A stretch of DNA of 31,602 nt from Bacteroidales bacterium M8 (GTDB lineage Bacteria; Bacteroidota; Bacteroidia; Bacteroidales; Muribaculaceae): contig LUJS01000019.1 of the NCBI GenBank assembly GCA_001689495.1, positions 166 through 31,767 on the forward strand, written 5' to 3'. Every line of letters starts with the position of its first letter. Within the stretch, counting starts at the first letter, position 1. A program made the translations under genes and the position numbers. The notes below the pieces were generated by a model. That model made no database searches. It saw nothing but the letters and a program-made list of their open reading frames with translations, and was not told the DNA's origin. Positions 23,501 to 31,462 of the stretch are shown here, piece by piece.

Positions 23501-24102
23501 CCGTCAGACTGAATCAGGCCGCCGCACGAGTGGCTCTGCAGGCCCTGTCCGATGATGGAGTTCTGGATGGTGATGTTTCGCGGACCGTTTTTCTTGTCGT
23601 TGGACGAGATTGAGAAGTTCTCGTCCCTGCCCCAGAGGGCCGACACGTGGTCGAATATCTGGTCGCGGGTCTGGTCGGCCGTGCCGCAGCAGTCCTTGCC
23701 GCTGTCGCCGCTGACGCCCATGCGGAAACGCATGTGTCGCACGATGATGTTGTGGGCGTTAGAGAACGACACGCGGTTGCCGTAGACCTGAATGCCCTCG
23801 CCGGGAGCGGTCTGGCCGAGCAGCGTGATGTTGCTCTTGAATATGAGCGTGCTCTTGAGGTTGATGACGCCGCATACGTCGAAGACGATTATGCGGTTGC
23901 TCTTGCTGACGGCATCGCGCAGCGACCCGGCACCCGAGTCATTGAGGTTGGTCACATGGTAGATCTCTCCGCCACGACCGCCGGTTGTGTACCTGCCGAA
24001 GCCTACCGCACCGGGGAAGGCGAGGAGCTGCTCCTGTGCCATCAGCCCGTCTCCGCCGGCCATGACGGCCGCAAGCAGGAGTGCTGTCAATGTTTTCTTC
24101 AT
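20515..24102 (-). CDS. Multidomain pectate lyase, PL1 type, with FN3 domains and T9SS-like tail
   Basis: Predicted to cleave polygalacturonan by beta-elimination outside the cell. The 1195-residue protein has a signal peptide (1 to about 22, GLMAQ). The parallel beta-helix lyase domain (about 25-420) opens with AFPGAVGFGRYTTGGRGG and continues HVTNLNDSGAGSLRDAV, as in PL1-family lyases. A calcium-binding thrombospondin type 3 motif (DTDGDGIPDAWE, near 440) follows. Next come two fibronectin type III domains (about 490-580 and 585-675), a beta-rich module that may bind sugar (about 680-870), and an Ig-like segment (LTLTFNQDVKYNG, about 890-955). The final 80 residues resemble a T9SS sorting domain (VYDIAGRTV, LTSGLYIVNV). 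It is the last gene of the SusC/D operon. Exact PL subfamily is not assured. Confidence 0.9.
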   Translation of the reverse strand: MKKTLTALLLAAVMAGGDGLMAQEQLLAFPGAVGFGRYTTGGRGGEIYHVTNLNDSGAGSLRDAVSKSNRIIVFDVCGVINLKSTLIFKSNITLLGQTAPGEGIQVYGNRVSFSNAHNIIVRHMRFRMGVSGDSGKDCCGTADQTRDQIFDHVSALWGRDENFSISSNDKKNGPRNITIQNSIIGQGLQSHSCGGLIQSDGGVTLYRNLYIENKTRNPKVKGLNQYVNNVVYNWGDGGGYIMSDSEADSWADIQNNYFVRGPWNGTQPFVRGIKSFRYYGAGNYYDENRNGVLDGHLMDTDETCGSQNGTAPYSTWMTLDAINADIDQFNQNNPAGNNFCWPVQHITPIEDMMTAEEALHWIEKNAGASLPAHDEVDTYLLDELMTYGDMTPTTRDWRSEHMDPTRVYIGGTTNGISSEKQLPHQGTGVLSGGVKPLDTDGDGIPDAWETANGLNPNDASDAAAIAANGYANIENYVFTITEAYPYIKKPVKLAVAKQAKTSLDLTWGLNKNTECGFIIETSTDNGVTYTEAARVPAGTEAYTVTGLTPETQYMVRIRAYNNDGIFSDYSDAVATETIGDPSAPKLSVNPFPADGGREGVAGGLTLTWENTTKDYDGTVYYTVMLGESAETLAPVAERITDKKYATKDLVAGKTYYWRVDAANDLGTTEGTVWSFTTTAGGVLFYTDFHTTPAEYAEKYGTVTANTNIMNAKNTTVSVGGMTFGSGDAAIRIIAMPGCWSADSSKDYGPATADDEGATERCVQFYTPSAGGYLTLPEVTGPCVVTLWLGNPETKAKTVKLNAISGGEEKTVQDLALGNKKRIFKFTYTHTASGPVQFKVDANGVKVDINDILIERYVTPSGNDPLELTSGNLVNENMSYADGTLTLTFNQDVKYNGNADIKGKHQFENFSISASGKKLNIDYEALDINTEYTVSFPEGALTDVAGEQSYTGSVKMTTCDFPAGKKSGETHFGKAAKTLPLNFAPFSAVAPFETAEGLVQTSAKDYPHWVQASGEIAEDHATMTSTNDKIMTYFDPEAKQVALEIEYEGEGNPRLKVQESRNCDITPGWRTLRVLEKGDFPFRGELNLNPETRMVKLAPVTIGGSLIVKTFRISDATGFFGDDYVSGLEAIGADNVTILVSGNTVSVAGVTAGTPVTVYDIAGRTVAAARGESTFNLTSGLYIVNVHGVKTVKVML

Positions 24103-24143
24103 GTCAGAGGTATTAATTATTTGAGGTTACATATAATGCAGAA

Positions 24144-24179
24144 ACGCTCCCCGGGGGCCGGGGCCCGCTCGGGGAGCGT
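24144..24179 (-). terminator. Strong GC-rich hairpin between the 321-residue gene and the pectate lyase gene
   Basis: Arms 24144-24152 and 24171-24179 pair perfectly over 9 bp, and the inside can fold further (GGGC with GCCC). On the - strand only TTTC follows, not a full T run. It may be a leaky terminator or a stabiliser that sets lower lyase expression. I see no separate promoter for the lyase gene. Confidence 0.5.
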
Positions 24180-24209
24180 GGTGGATTCAGTCAGCCGAAT
24201 GGCGCGTGA

Positions 24210-25175
24210 TTATTTCTGAACGTACTTCACGCCGTTCTTGATGACGAGACCCTTGTAGTTCTCGTTGACGCGCTGGCCGAGGATGTTGTAGACGGGAGCG
24301 TTCTTGTCGGCCTCGGGAGTTGCGATGACGTCCTCGATGCCCGATACGCCGCTCTCGACCACTACGTGATAGAGGGCCATGACAGCGCCGTTGGCACCGA
24401 TGCGGAATGCCACCTTGTCAGTGCCGTCATACGAGTAGGTCTTCTTGTAGAAGCGCTTGTCGACGATGTTCTCGTGGGGGATGTCGATGTTGTCTGCCTT
24501 CTCGTCGAGCTCGACGTCGTTGGCCACGGGCACGATGCGGCATCTGAGGGCCTGAGTCTTGTTCTGCTTTGAGTCAGAGTTTGACGAGATGTAGTATGTC
24601 ACAGTGAACGGGCCCTGAACCTCGGGGAACTGGATGTATGTGGCCTTGCGGCTTGCCGAGTGGTCGTTGCGGTTGAATGCGATGGCGTGACGGGTAGCAA
24701 CCCAGTTGTCGGCGTCGATGGCGTTGTAGTTGGCATCTGCCCAAGCGTCTTCAGTGCCCCAGCCTTTCATCCAGATGGTGCGTGTGGGACCGCCATCCTT
24801 CCAGCCGATGAAGGGCTCGGTGTAGTCGATCTCGTCGCCCTCGAACTTGTACTTGCCGTCGGCGGCGTCCTTGGTGTAGACGCAACCGTCGGCCAGCGAG
24901 ATGCGGAGGTCGGTGGTGAGGGTCACGAACGTGCCGTCCTCAGCCTTGTCCATGATTTTTTTGCCGCTCCATTCGCCGGCGCCTTCGAGTACGGTCGAGC
25001 CGTCCTTCTGGATGAAGTTGAAGTTGTCGCCCTGACCCATGCCACCTTCTTCGAGGGGTGCCTGAAGGTAGGGGAAGAACGAGGGAGTGGTGTTGAAGTC
25101 GTATGTGGCAACGACCTCAGCGTTCATTCCCATGGCTGCGCAGCAGAGAGCTGCGATTGCAAGAGTTTTTTTCAT
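24210..25175 (-). CDS. Secreted protein of unknown function in the SusC/D operon, T9SS-like tail
   Basis: I do not recognise the family. The 321-residue protein has a type I signal peptide (1-19, cut near GMNA) and no lipobox. Most of it is beta-rich with many aromatic residues (WKDGGPTRTIWMKGWGTEDAW, a two-part stretch around 125-147), as in carbohydrate-binding modules. A linker from about 277 leads to a C-terminal block reading VYNILGQRVNENYKGLVI, which resembles Bacteroidales T9SS sorting tails. It lies between susD and the pectate lyase gene, where a surface glycan-binding protein usually sits. Binding of pectin fragments at the surface is an inference from position and composition. The middle region of the pectate lyase may be a related module. 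Confidence 0.8.
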   Translation of the reverse strand: MKKTLAIAALCCAAMGMNAEVVATYDFNTTPSFFPYLQAPLEEGGMGQGDNFNFIQKDGSTVLEGAGEWSGKKIMDKAEDGTFVTLTTDLRISLADGCVYTKDAADGKYKFEGDEIDYTEPFIGWKDGGPTRTIWMKGWGTEDAWADANYNAIDADNWVATRHAIAFNRNDHSASRKATYIQFPEVQGPFTVTYYISSNSDSKQNKTQALRCRIVPVANDVELDEKADNIDIPHENIVDKRFYKKTYSYDGTDKVAFRIGANGAVMALYHVVVESGVSGIEDVIATPEADKNAPVYNILGQRVNENYKGLVIKNGVKYVQK

Positions 25176-25226
25176 GAGTAGAATTGTTTGATGGTAAAAA
25201 GAATTTTGGTTATTGAATAGGATTTT

Positions 25227-25259
25227 GTCTGCCGGGAATGCCGGGCACTCCCGGCAGAC
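25227..25259 (-). repeat. Perfect 11-bp inverted repeat between susD and the next gene
   Basis: Arms 25227-25237 and 25249-25259 are perfectly complementary around an 11-nt loop. The loop holds another CCGGGC copy, so the first arm has two possible partners in the RNA. On the - strand it is followed by AAAATCC, with no T run, so it is not a standard terminator. An mRNA processing or stability element is likely. Confidence 0.6.
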
Positions 25260-25271
25260 GGTCTTGGTCGA

Positions 25272-27365
25272 TTAGAATTCGGTCTTGGCTCCGGGATAGC
25301 CGGGGAGCTGTGTCAGACGGGGGTTGTCGACGAGGGGATGACCGGTCTTGTCGCCGGCGAAGGGCGAGAGCTCGCTGTGGTTCTTCTTGTAGCCGAAGAA
25401 GAGGCCGTTCTCGCCGTCGATCCATTCTGGATATGCATTGTTGTTCTCGGCAAAGCCCGTGGGCTTGGTGGCGATGGTCGAGCCGAGACCCCAAGCACCG
25501 ATTACGATGGTGCCGCAGATCTGGAGCGAACGGGTGTTGTAGTCGTTGTTGATCGACAGGAAGAGGTTGATGGGATACCAGTCGTTGTTGTAGGTATGTC
25601 CGTGAGCCTCGACGATCTTCTTGACGTTCTCGCGTGCCTGCTTGGCCTTGGCAGCCTGCGAGGCACGGGGCATAGTCTCGATGAGCTTGATCTCTTCGGG
25701 ATCGGTCACGTCAAAGTATTCGGGCATGAGGAACTGGTCGCCATAGACACCCGCGTTGACTGATTTCTTGTAGATGCGATAGACAGGGACATTGGCATAC
25801 TTGCCTTCGCGCTTCGAGAGGGCGCGGAGGTCGGCCTTGGCTTGAGTGATGTACTTGTCGAGCAGGTTGGTGCGGACAAGGTCGGTGCGGAGCACGAACT
25901 CGTCGGCAAGCTCCCACTGACGCTCCTGCATCACGGCCTCGAGGAAGGCGTCCTGTCCGTCGGGGATGGGGAGGTCGCCGATGCCGGCACGCTCGCGCAC
26001 CTCCTTGAGGGCGGATTTGGCGGCGGCGCTGGGGCCGTTGTTGAGGAAGTTCTGGGTTTCGGCATACATCAGCAGCACGTCAGAGTATCGCAGCATAGCC
26101 ATGTCGATGTTACGCTTCGAGCCGTTGTATGGGGCCTGTGCCCACTGCACGCGATACTTGCCGCCCATGACGGTCGAGAACGTGGTGCCGCAGTGGATGT
26201 CCTGATCGCCCGAGTGGCCGATGGTGTACATGGGGGCGGTGACGTCGCGGCGTGTGTCGCGGGGGTCGAACGAGAGCCAGTAGGTGGGGAGTTTGATCTG
26301 GAGCGCTTTCATGCCGTTGAAGAAGCTGCCCGAGCCTGCGCCGGTGACGCCGATGTAGTTGCCGAGACGCGAGTTGGTCTTCTCGCCGTGCTGGGCAATC
26401 ATCCACATCATCTCGGGTGCGGTGGCGCCATAGTTGCCGCCGGTGAAGTTGCGGAACAGGTTCATGAAGCCGCTCTCTTCGGCGGTGTTCTGTATCAGGT
26501 GATTCTCGCCCTTGGTGATGACGTCGCTGAGGGCCTTGTCGGCAATCTCATAGATCTCGCGCACGCGGGCTGCGTCGTCGCGGCGGGCCATCTTGAGAGA
26601 CGACTCGGCATTGGTCTCGAGGTCCCAGCGCAGCGAGTAGCCTGCGGCGTGAAGGCAGATGCGTGCCATGACGCCGAGACCGGCGTTGCGTGTGAGGCGC
26701 TCGTTGGTGACGTAGGGGTTCTCGCTCTGCCACGGCAGGTCGTTGACGTGGTCGACCATGTCCTGAATGATGTGGTCGTAGATGACGTCGCGGGGCTGGC
26801 GGGTGGGGTAGAGGATCTCGGTCGACTCGATGTCGCAGTCCTCCATGGCTACCCACTGGGTGGGCACGTCGCCGAGGAAACGTATCAGGTTGTGGTATGC
26901 GTAGGCGCGGAGCATGTAGAGCTCGGCCAAAAGGGCGTTGCGCTCGGGGCTCTCGGCGAGGAGGCTGATGCGCTTGAGGGCGAGGTTGCAGCTCTCGATG
27001 GCGTTGTAGCTCTCGCGATAGACGTCGCCGAACACCCAAGGACGGTAGGCGTCATAGTTGTAGCTGGCGCGCTGCATGTTGGCCTGCGTGAAGTTATCCT
27101 CGTTGGCCGTGGTGGCGCAGTCGCCGGTGTTGCCGGCACGGAAGAGTTCCTCAAGGCAGAAGTAGCGGTAGACGCCCTTGACGTAGAGGTCTGACTTCTG
27201 GATGTCGGAGAAAACGTAGTCGACGTCGTCGGCGGTGAACGACGGACGCTCAAGAGTGTCCTCGCACGAGGTCATCAGCATGGGCACGCCCGCGGCGAGC
27301 GCGAAGGCGAGGGCAATGCTCTTGAATTTGCCTGTAAAATATGTAGCTTTCATTATAGATTTCAT
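25272..27365 (-). CDS. SusD/RagB-family glycan-binding lipoprotein
   Basis: Outer-membrane lipoprotein that caps the SusC channel and binds the glycan. The 697-residue protein has a signal peptide with lipobox LMTSC (Cys34). The N-terminal TPR-rich SusD region is clear: the YKGVYRYFCLEELF-like start around 62-75, NAIESCNLALKRI, and the LLAELYMLRAYAYHNLIRFLG helix pair. Near the C-terminus come the usual NNDWYPINLF and DRQ-rich segments of RagB/SusD proteins. It is longer than a typical SusD (500-600). The start at 27365 lies only 4 bp past the SusC stop. A second ATG at 27353 is possible and leaves the signal peptide intact. The glycan is presumably pectin, judged by the lyase in the operon. 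Confidence 0.93.
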   Translation of the reverse strand: MKSIMKATYFTGKFKSIALAFALAAGVPMLMTSCEDTLERPSFTADDVDYVFSDIQKSDLYVKGVYRYFCLEELFRAGNTGDCATTANEDNFTQANMQRASYNYDAYRPWVFGDVYRESYNAIESCNLALKRISLLAESPERNALLAELYMLRAYAYHNLIRFLGDVPTQWVAMEDCDIESTEILYPTRQPRDVIYDHIIQDMVDHVNDLPWQSENPYVTNERLTRNAGLGVMARICLHAAGYSLRWDLETNAESSLKMARRDDAARVREIYEIADKALSDVITKGENHLIQNTAEESGFMNLFRNFTGGNYGATAPEMMWMIAQHGEKTNSRLGNYIGVTGAGSGSFFNGMKALQIKLPTYWLSFDPRDTRRDVTAPMYTIGHSGDQDIHCGTTFSTVMGGKYRVQWAQAPYNGSKRNIDMAMLRYSDVLLMYAETQNFLNNGPSAAAKSALKEVRERAGIGDLPIPDGQDAFLEAVMQERQWELADEFVLRTDLVRTNLLDKYITQAKADLRALSKREGKYANVPVYRIYKKSVNAGVYGDQFLMPEYFDVTDPEEIKLIETMPRASQAAKAKQARENVKKIVEAHGHTYNNDWYPINLFLSINNDYNTRSLQICGTIVIGAWGLGSTIATKPTGFAENNNAYPEWIDGENGLFFGYKKNHSELSPFAGDKTGHPLVDNPRLTQLPGYPGAKTEF

Positions 27366-27369
27366 GAGA

Positions 27370-30300
27370 TTAGAATGAGAGGTTCACACCGACAACATAG
27401 CTGCGAGACATGGGGTATGCCGACGAGTCGTAGCCGGGGGTACAGATGACGTCGTCGTTCTTGGACGATGCGTCGGGGTCGTAGCCCGAGTAGCCCGTGA
27501 TGGTGGCGAGGTTGTTGGCGGTGAAATAGAGGCGGAGGTTGGAGATGAGGGCTTTCTTCATCCACTTCTGGGGGAAGGTGTAGCCGAGTGTCACCTGTGC
27601 GAGACGCAGGTACGAGCCGTCCTCGACGAAGTATGACGAGGGATAGGTGATGTAGCCGGCGTTGTTCTCGGTGAGGCTCCATGTGCGGGCCGACTCGTTG
27701 GGGTTGAGCTCGCGCAGACGGTCGAGGCTGGTGGCCTTGAGACCGGTGGCGGGATCGACGAGACGATAGTAGTTGGACGCGAATTCCTTGGGTGCGTTCT
27801 CGAAGGGAGCATAGGGGCTCATCGAGTGCTTGGTGGCGTTGTAGACGTCGTTGCCAACAGAGAACTTGAGGAATACGTTGAGATCGAAGCCCTTGTATGT
27901 GAACTGGTTGGAGAAACCACCGAAGAAGTCGGGGGTACCGTTGCCGATCTTGACGGCCTGCTTGGTGAACTGAGTGCCGTCCTCGTTGTCGGCGGCAAAC
28001 TTGATGTCGCCGGGCTGAGGAGTCTTGCCGTCCTCGGGACGCACGACGCCCTCCTTGAGTTCCCAGCCTCCGTCGGGGAGCTGGTTGAAGTCGTCGGTGG
28101 TATAGATGCCGTCATACTTGTAGCCGTACATGTCGCCGAGACCGCGGCCTACGACAGCATAGTAGTTGACAGAGCCCGAGCGGTTGTCGCCGGCCGAGAA
28201 GGTCTTCTGCTGCACCTCACCCTCGAGGGCGATGACCTTGGACTTGTTGAACGACATGTTGAGGGTCGATGTCCACTGGAAGCCGTGCGTGGCGATGTTG
28301 ACTGTGTTGAGCGAGAACTCCCAGCCGCGGTTGCGCATCTTGCCGATGTTCTGATACTGCTTGGTATAGCCTGTCGACGAGGGGATGGTGCAGAGCATGA
28401 GCATGTCGGAGATCTGGTTGTTGTACCACTCGACCGACAGGTTGATGCGGTTGTTGAACATGCCGAGGTCAAGGCCGACGTTGGTGGCGTGGAGGGTCTC
28501 CCATTTCAGTTTGGGGTTGCCGAGGGTGGCGTCGGTGGTGAATGCCATGTCAAACTCCTGATTGTCCATCGGGTAGGTGGTCTGCGAGAGTGTGGTGGCA
28601 TACATGTTTGAGGCGATGTCGCAGTTGCCGGTGACACCATAGCCCACGCGGAACTTGAGGTTGTTGAACCACTCGGCCACCTGATTCTCTGTCCAGAACT
28701 TCTCCTGACTCACGCGCCAAGCACCCGAGACAGAGGGGAAGTAGCCCCACTTGTTGCCTTTGGCGAACTTCGAGCTGCCGTCGGCACGGAATGTCGCGGT
28801 GAGCAGGTAGCGGTCGTCATAGCTATAGTTGGCGCGGGCAAAGAACGAGAGCATGTTGCCGTTGCTGTGGCTGGTAGACTTCTTGGCGACCTCGGCCTTC
28901 GAGATGTCGTCGAGCTTGTGGTTGGGCACGGGGAACTTGCGCAGCGAGATGGAGTTGCCCTCGCTCTCGGAGTAAGAATACTCCTGACCCACCATCACGG
29001 TGAGATCGTGAACCTTGTTGAGGGTCTTGGTCCATGTGAGGGTGTTGTTGACGCGCCAAGAATACTTCTCGGAGTTGCCGATGCTGCCGGTCATGCCCTC
29101 GGTATTCTCATAAAGGATGTAGTTGAGCGAGTTTTCGTCCTCGAAGGATGTCGACTTGTCCCAGCCGGTGACATAGTTGACGGCAGTGCGCCAACGGAAG
29201 TCGTTGAGGAAGTCGATGGTGAGGCCGCCGTTGATGTCGAGCTTGCGCTGACGCTTCTCTTGGAGCACGGCGCCGTTCTGCACGAGGGGGTTGCTGACGC
29301 TATAGGTATCGGCCAGACCCTCGTTGCGATAGATGGGCTGGGTCTGAGTGCCGATGAGCTCGTCGCGGGTGAAGCGTGTGCCGCCGTTGATGGGCGAGAG
29401 GAGCACGCTCTTCATGCCCGAGTATGCGCCGCCGCCGTGGGTGTTGTTGTGATAGAAGAACATGCCGAAGTCGAGCTTGACGCCCTTCCAGAGCTCGGCG
29501 TTCATCTTGGCACGCAGCGAGTTGCGCTTGTAGTCGTGGTTGGCCAGAAGACCGTCCTGATCATTGTGGTTGTACGAGAGGAGCACCTGAACCTTCTCAG
29601 AGCCGGTCGATACGCTCACGTTGTGATTCTGCGTGAAGGCATTGCCGCCGAAGGTGAGGTCCTGCCAGTCAACACCATAGCTGTCGCCATAGCGGTCGAG
29701 GATGCGGTTGTAGGCGCCAGAGTGATAGTCCTGCTCGGTCGTGCCGTAGCCGTCGTCGAAGAAGAGGCTGTAGCCTGCCTGACGATTCTGGAGCTCGGCA
29801 AACTCATACTGATACCAAGCATAGTCAACGGGGTTGTCCTGAACATCGAGCTTCTTGGCCAGATGATCCCACGAGAAGAAGGCGTTGTAGTCGACCTTGG
29901 TCTTGCCCTTCTGGCCCGACTTGGTGGTGATGACGATGATGCCGTTAGAGCCGCGCGCACCATATATAGCAGTGGCCGAGGCGTCCTTGAGCACGTCGAT
30001 GGTCTCGATGTCGTTGACGTCGATGTTGGCAAGAGCGTTGTCCATGGCAAAGCCGTCGACGATGTAGAGAGGCTCGGTGCCCTGAGTGAGCGATGCACCG
30101 CCACGCACGGTGACGTTCATCGACGCACCGGGAGCGCCGCTCTGCGACACGATGTTAAGACCTGCGGCCTTGCCCTGAAGAGCCTGAGCAGCAGTGGCCA
30201 CGGGGACCTTGACAAGCTCAGAGCCGGCAACCGACGAGACGGCACCCGTGAGGTCTTTCTTCTTGACGGTGCCATAGCCGATGGCAACGACCTCCTCGAG

Positions 30301-30612
30301 CATCTCGGTATTGTTCTCTAGGGTCACGTCAATCTTGGTCTGGCCGTTGATGGCCACCTCCTTGGTCTTGCAACCGATGTAGGAGAAGACAAGGGTGCCT
30401 TTCGAAGGAGCCTGAATGGAGAACTCTCCGTCAAGGTTCGAGGCCACACCCTTTTGGGTGCCCTTGATCAATACCGTCGCACCCATCAAGGGCTCGCCGG
30501 TGTCATCGCTCACGACGCCGGAGACGGTGATGTCCTGAGCGCTAAGCGATAGAGTAAATGTCGTGACCAGCAACACTGCAAGCCACAGACGAATTTTCTG
30601 AACTGCATTCAT
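27370..30612 (-). CDS. SusC/RagA-family TonB-dependent outer-membrane transporter
   Basis: Outer-membrane barrel that imports oligosaccharides with energy from TonB. The 1080-residue protein has a signal peptide (1-25, SLSAQ). A carboxypeptidase-D regulatory-like domain (about 28-100, VSGVVSDDTGEPLMGATV) follows. The SusC-type TonB box region reads EEVVAIGYGT (106-115), and the plug (about 116-235) contains LYIVDGFAM and ATAIYGARGSNGII. The 22-strand barrel ends in an aromatic residue (VVGVNLSF), as outer-membrane barrels do. It is the first gene of a four-gene operon with SusD, the 321-residue protein and the pectate lyase. No hybrid two-component or ECF/anti-sigma regulator lies within the window. 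Confidence 0.96.
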   Translation of the reverse strand: MNAVQKIRLWLAVLLVTTFTLSLSAQDITVSGVVSDDTGEPLMGATVLIKGTQKGVASNLDGEFSIQAPSKGTLVFSYIGCKTKEVAINGQTKIDVTLENNTEMLEEVVAIGYGTVKKKDLTGAVSSVAGSELVKVPVATAAQALQGKAAGLNIVSQSGAPGASMNVTVRGGASLTQGTEPLYIVDGFAMDNALANIDVNDIETIDVLKDASATAIYGARGSNGIIVITTKSGQKGKTKVDYNAFFSWDHLAKKLDVQDNPVDYAWYQYEFAELQNRQAGYSLFFDDGYGTTEQDYHSGAYNRILDRYGDSYGVDWQDLTFGGNAFTQNHNVSVSTGSEKVQVLLSYNHNDQDGLLANHDYKRNSLRAKMNAELWKGVKLDFGMFFYHNNTHGGGAYSGMKSVLLSPINGGTRFTRDELIGTQTQPIYRNEGLADTYSVSNPLVQNGAVLQEKRQRKLDINGGLTIDFLNDFRWRTAVNYVTGWDKSTSFEDENSLNYILYENTEGMTGSIGNSEKYSWRVNNTLTWTKTLNKVHDLTVMVGQEYSYSESEGNSISLRKFPVPNHKLDDISKAEVAKKSTSHSNGNMLSFFARANYSYDDRYLLTATFRADGSSKFAKGNKWGYFPSVSGAWRVSQEKFWTENQVAEWFNNLKFRVGYGVTGNCDIASNMYATTLSQTTYPMDNQEFDMAFTTDATLGNPKLKWETLHATNVGLDLGMFNNRINLSVEWYNNQISDMLMLCTIPSSTGYTKQYQNIGKMRNRGWEFSLNTVNIATHGFQWTSTLNMSFNKSKVIALEGEVQQKTFSAGDNRSGSVNYYAVVGRGLGDMYGYKYDGIYTTDDFNQLPDGGWELKEGVVRPEDGKTPQPGDIKFAADNEDGTQFTKQAVKIGNGTPDFFGGFSNQFTYKGFDLNVFLKFSVGNDVYNATKHSMSPYAPFENAPKEFASNYYRLVDPATGLKATSLDRLRELNPNESARTWSLTENNAGYITYPSSYFVEDGSYLRLAQVTLGYTFPQKWMKKALISNLRLYFTANNLATITGYSGYDPDASSKNDDVICTPGYDSSAYPMSRSYVVGVNLSF

Positions 30613-30693
30613 ACAGACATGGTTTAGATTACTATTTATATTAAGGTTACGATTTAACGCTTATTGTAGTGAAACCTTCATGCAAATACGACA

Positions 30694-30767
30694 CAAAGAT
30701 AGTTATAATAATTTAACAACTACATATAGTCCCATCTACAATTAACACAAATTAACCAACTAATTGT
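30694..30767 (-). promoter_or_regulatory. Promoter of the SusC operon with upstream repeats
   Basis: On the - strand TATCTTTG (30701-30694) is an exact TAnnTTTG -7 box, about 80 bp before the SusC start. There is no good -33 TTTG at the right spacing, which is expected if an activator is needed. Upstream lie a 7-bp inverted repeat (30738-30744 with 30761-30767) and two ATTAAC copies (30741-30746 and 30751-30756), 10 bp or one helical turn apart. These are candidate activator sites. Confidence 0.5.
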
Positions 30768-30814
30768 AATTTCTTATCCATTTCTTGCACTTTTGTGTTA
30801 AAAATGCGGATAAT

Positions 30815-30846
30815 CTTGCGGGAGAGAAAAAAAAGACTTATCTTTG
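30815..30846 (+). promoter_or_regulatory. Promoter of ssrA
   Basis: CTTG (30815-30818), a 20-bp spacer and TATCTTTG (30839-30846) fit the Bacteroidetes consensus, with one mismatch in the -33 box. Mature tmRNA begins 22 bp further on, so a short 5' leader would be trimmed off. Confidence 0.72.
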
Positions 30847-30867
30847 CACATTCATCATCAAGAACAC

Positions 30868-31262
30868 GGGGCTGACTGGCTTTGACAGCGTGTAGAGGTG
30901 GTGAGTAAGCATGCAGAGTGATGATGCCCACACTCTATAATCAGAGACATCAACAATTCAAATGGCGAAAACAACTACGCTCTCGCTGCCTAATCGAAGC
31001 ACAGTAGATTAGCTTTATCTCCGCAACAGTTGCAGAGACGAGACATCGCCCGATTGTCCTCTTCCCGAGACTAATCGATTAGGCGGTGCAGGTAAATCGG
31101 GAATATAGCGACAAAAGCCTCGAGAGTCGCCGAACACTTAGAGGATAAGGCCGCGGTTGGTGGTCTCAAACCTGCCGCGACACGAAAACCAATTTGAGAA
31201 TAAGCATGTAGAAAGCTCATTAGTTCCACGTTTGGACGAGGGTTCAAACCCCTCCAGCTCCA
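30868..31262 (+). ncRNA. ssrA: Transfer-messenger RNA (tmRNA)
   Basis: Rescues stalled ribosomes and tags the unfinished peptide for proteolysis. The 5' end GGGGCTG pairs with the 3' end CAGCTCC (31255-31261, one G-T wobble), forming the alanine-type acceptor stem. The T arm (GAGGGTTCAAACCCCTC) lies just before it. The tag reading frame runs 30964-30993: GGC GAA AAC AAC TAC GCT CTC GCT GCC TAA, giving the tag (A)GENNYALAA, as expected for Bacteroidales. CCA is not encoded. After discriminator A31262 the DNA reads CTA, so CCA must be added later. Length is 395 nt, one-piece type. It is divergent from the SusC operon. Confidence 0.96.
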
Positions 31263-31462
31263 CTACCAAAGGGTCTAATCTTTTATACTAAAGGTTGGGC
31301 CTTTTGCAGTTGACGGATTTTTAGGCGGTTAACACCGTGAACGGCTTTGAAATTTTAAAAACCGTTTGTTCTAAAAACCGATTAAGGACTAACAATCGAG
31401 CGAATTTGTTCGGGTCGCAAGGTCTAAGAATCGTTATTAATTGCCAAACGATGGAAAAATAA
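31263..31462 (+). other. AT-rich gap after ssrA
   Basis: No gene is supported here. An imperfect hairpin (AAAGG near 31268, CCTTT near 31302) followed by a short T stretch may end the tmRNA transcript. AAAAACCG occurs twice (31357-31364 and 31373-31380), 16 bp apart, and CGGTT at 31326-31330 is inverted to them. The composition is clearly poorer in GC than the surrounding genes. Confidence 0.4.

Noticed and set aside
28867..30321. Open frame of 484 codons on the + strand over SusC
   Set aside because: Antisense shadow caused by codon bias. SusC has all its family motifs.
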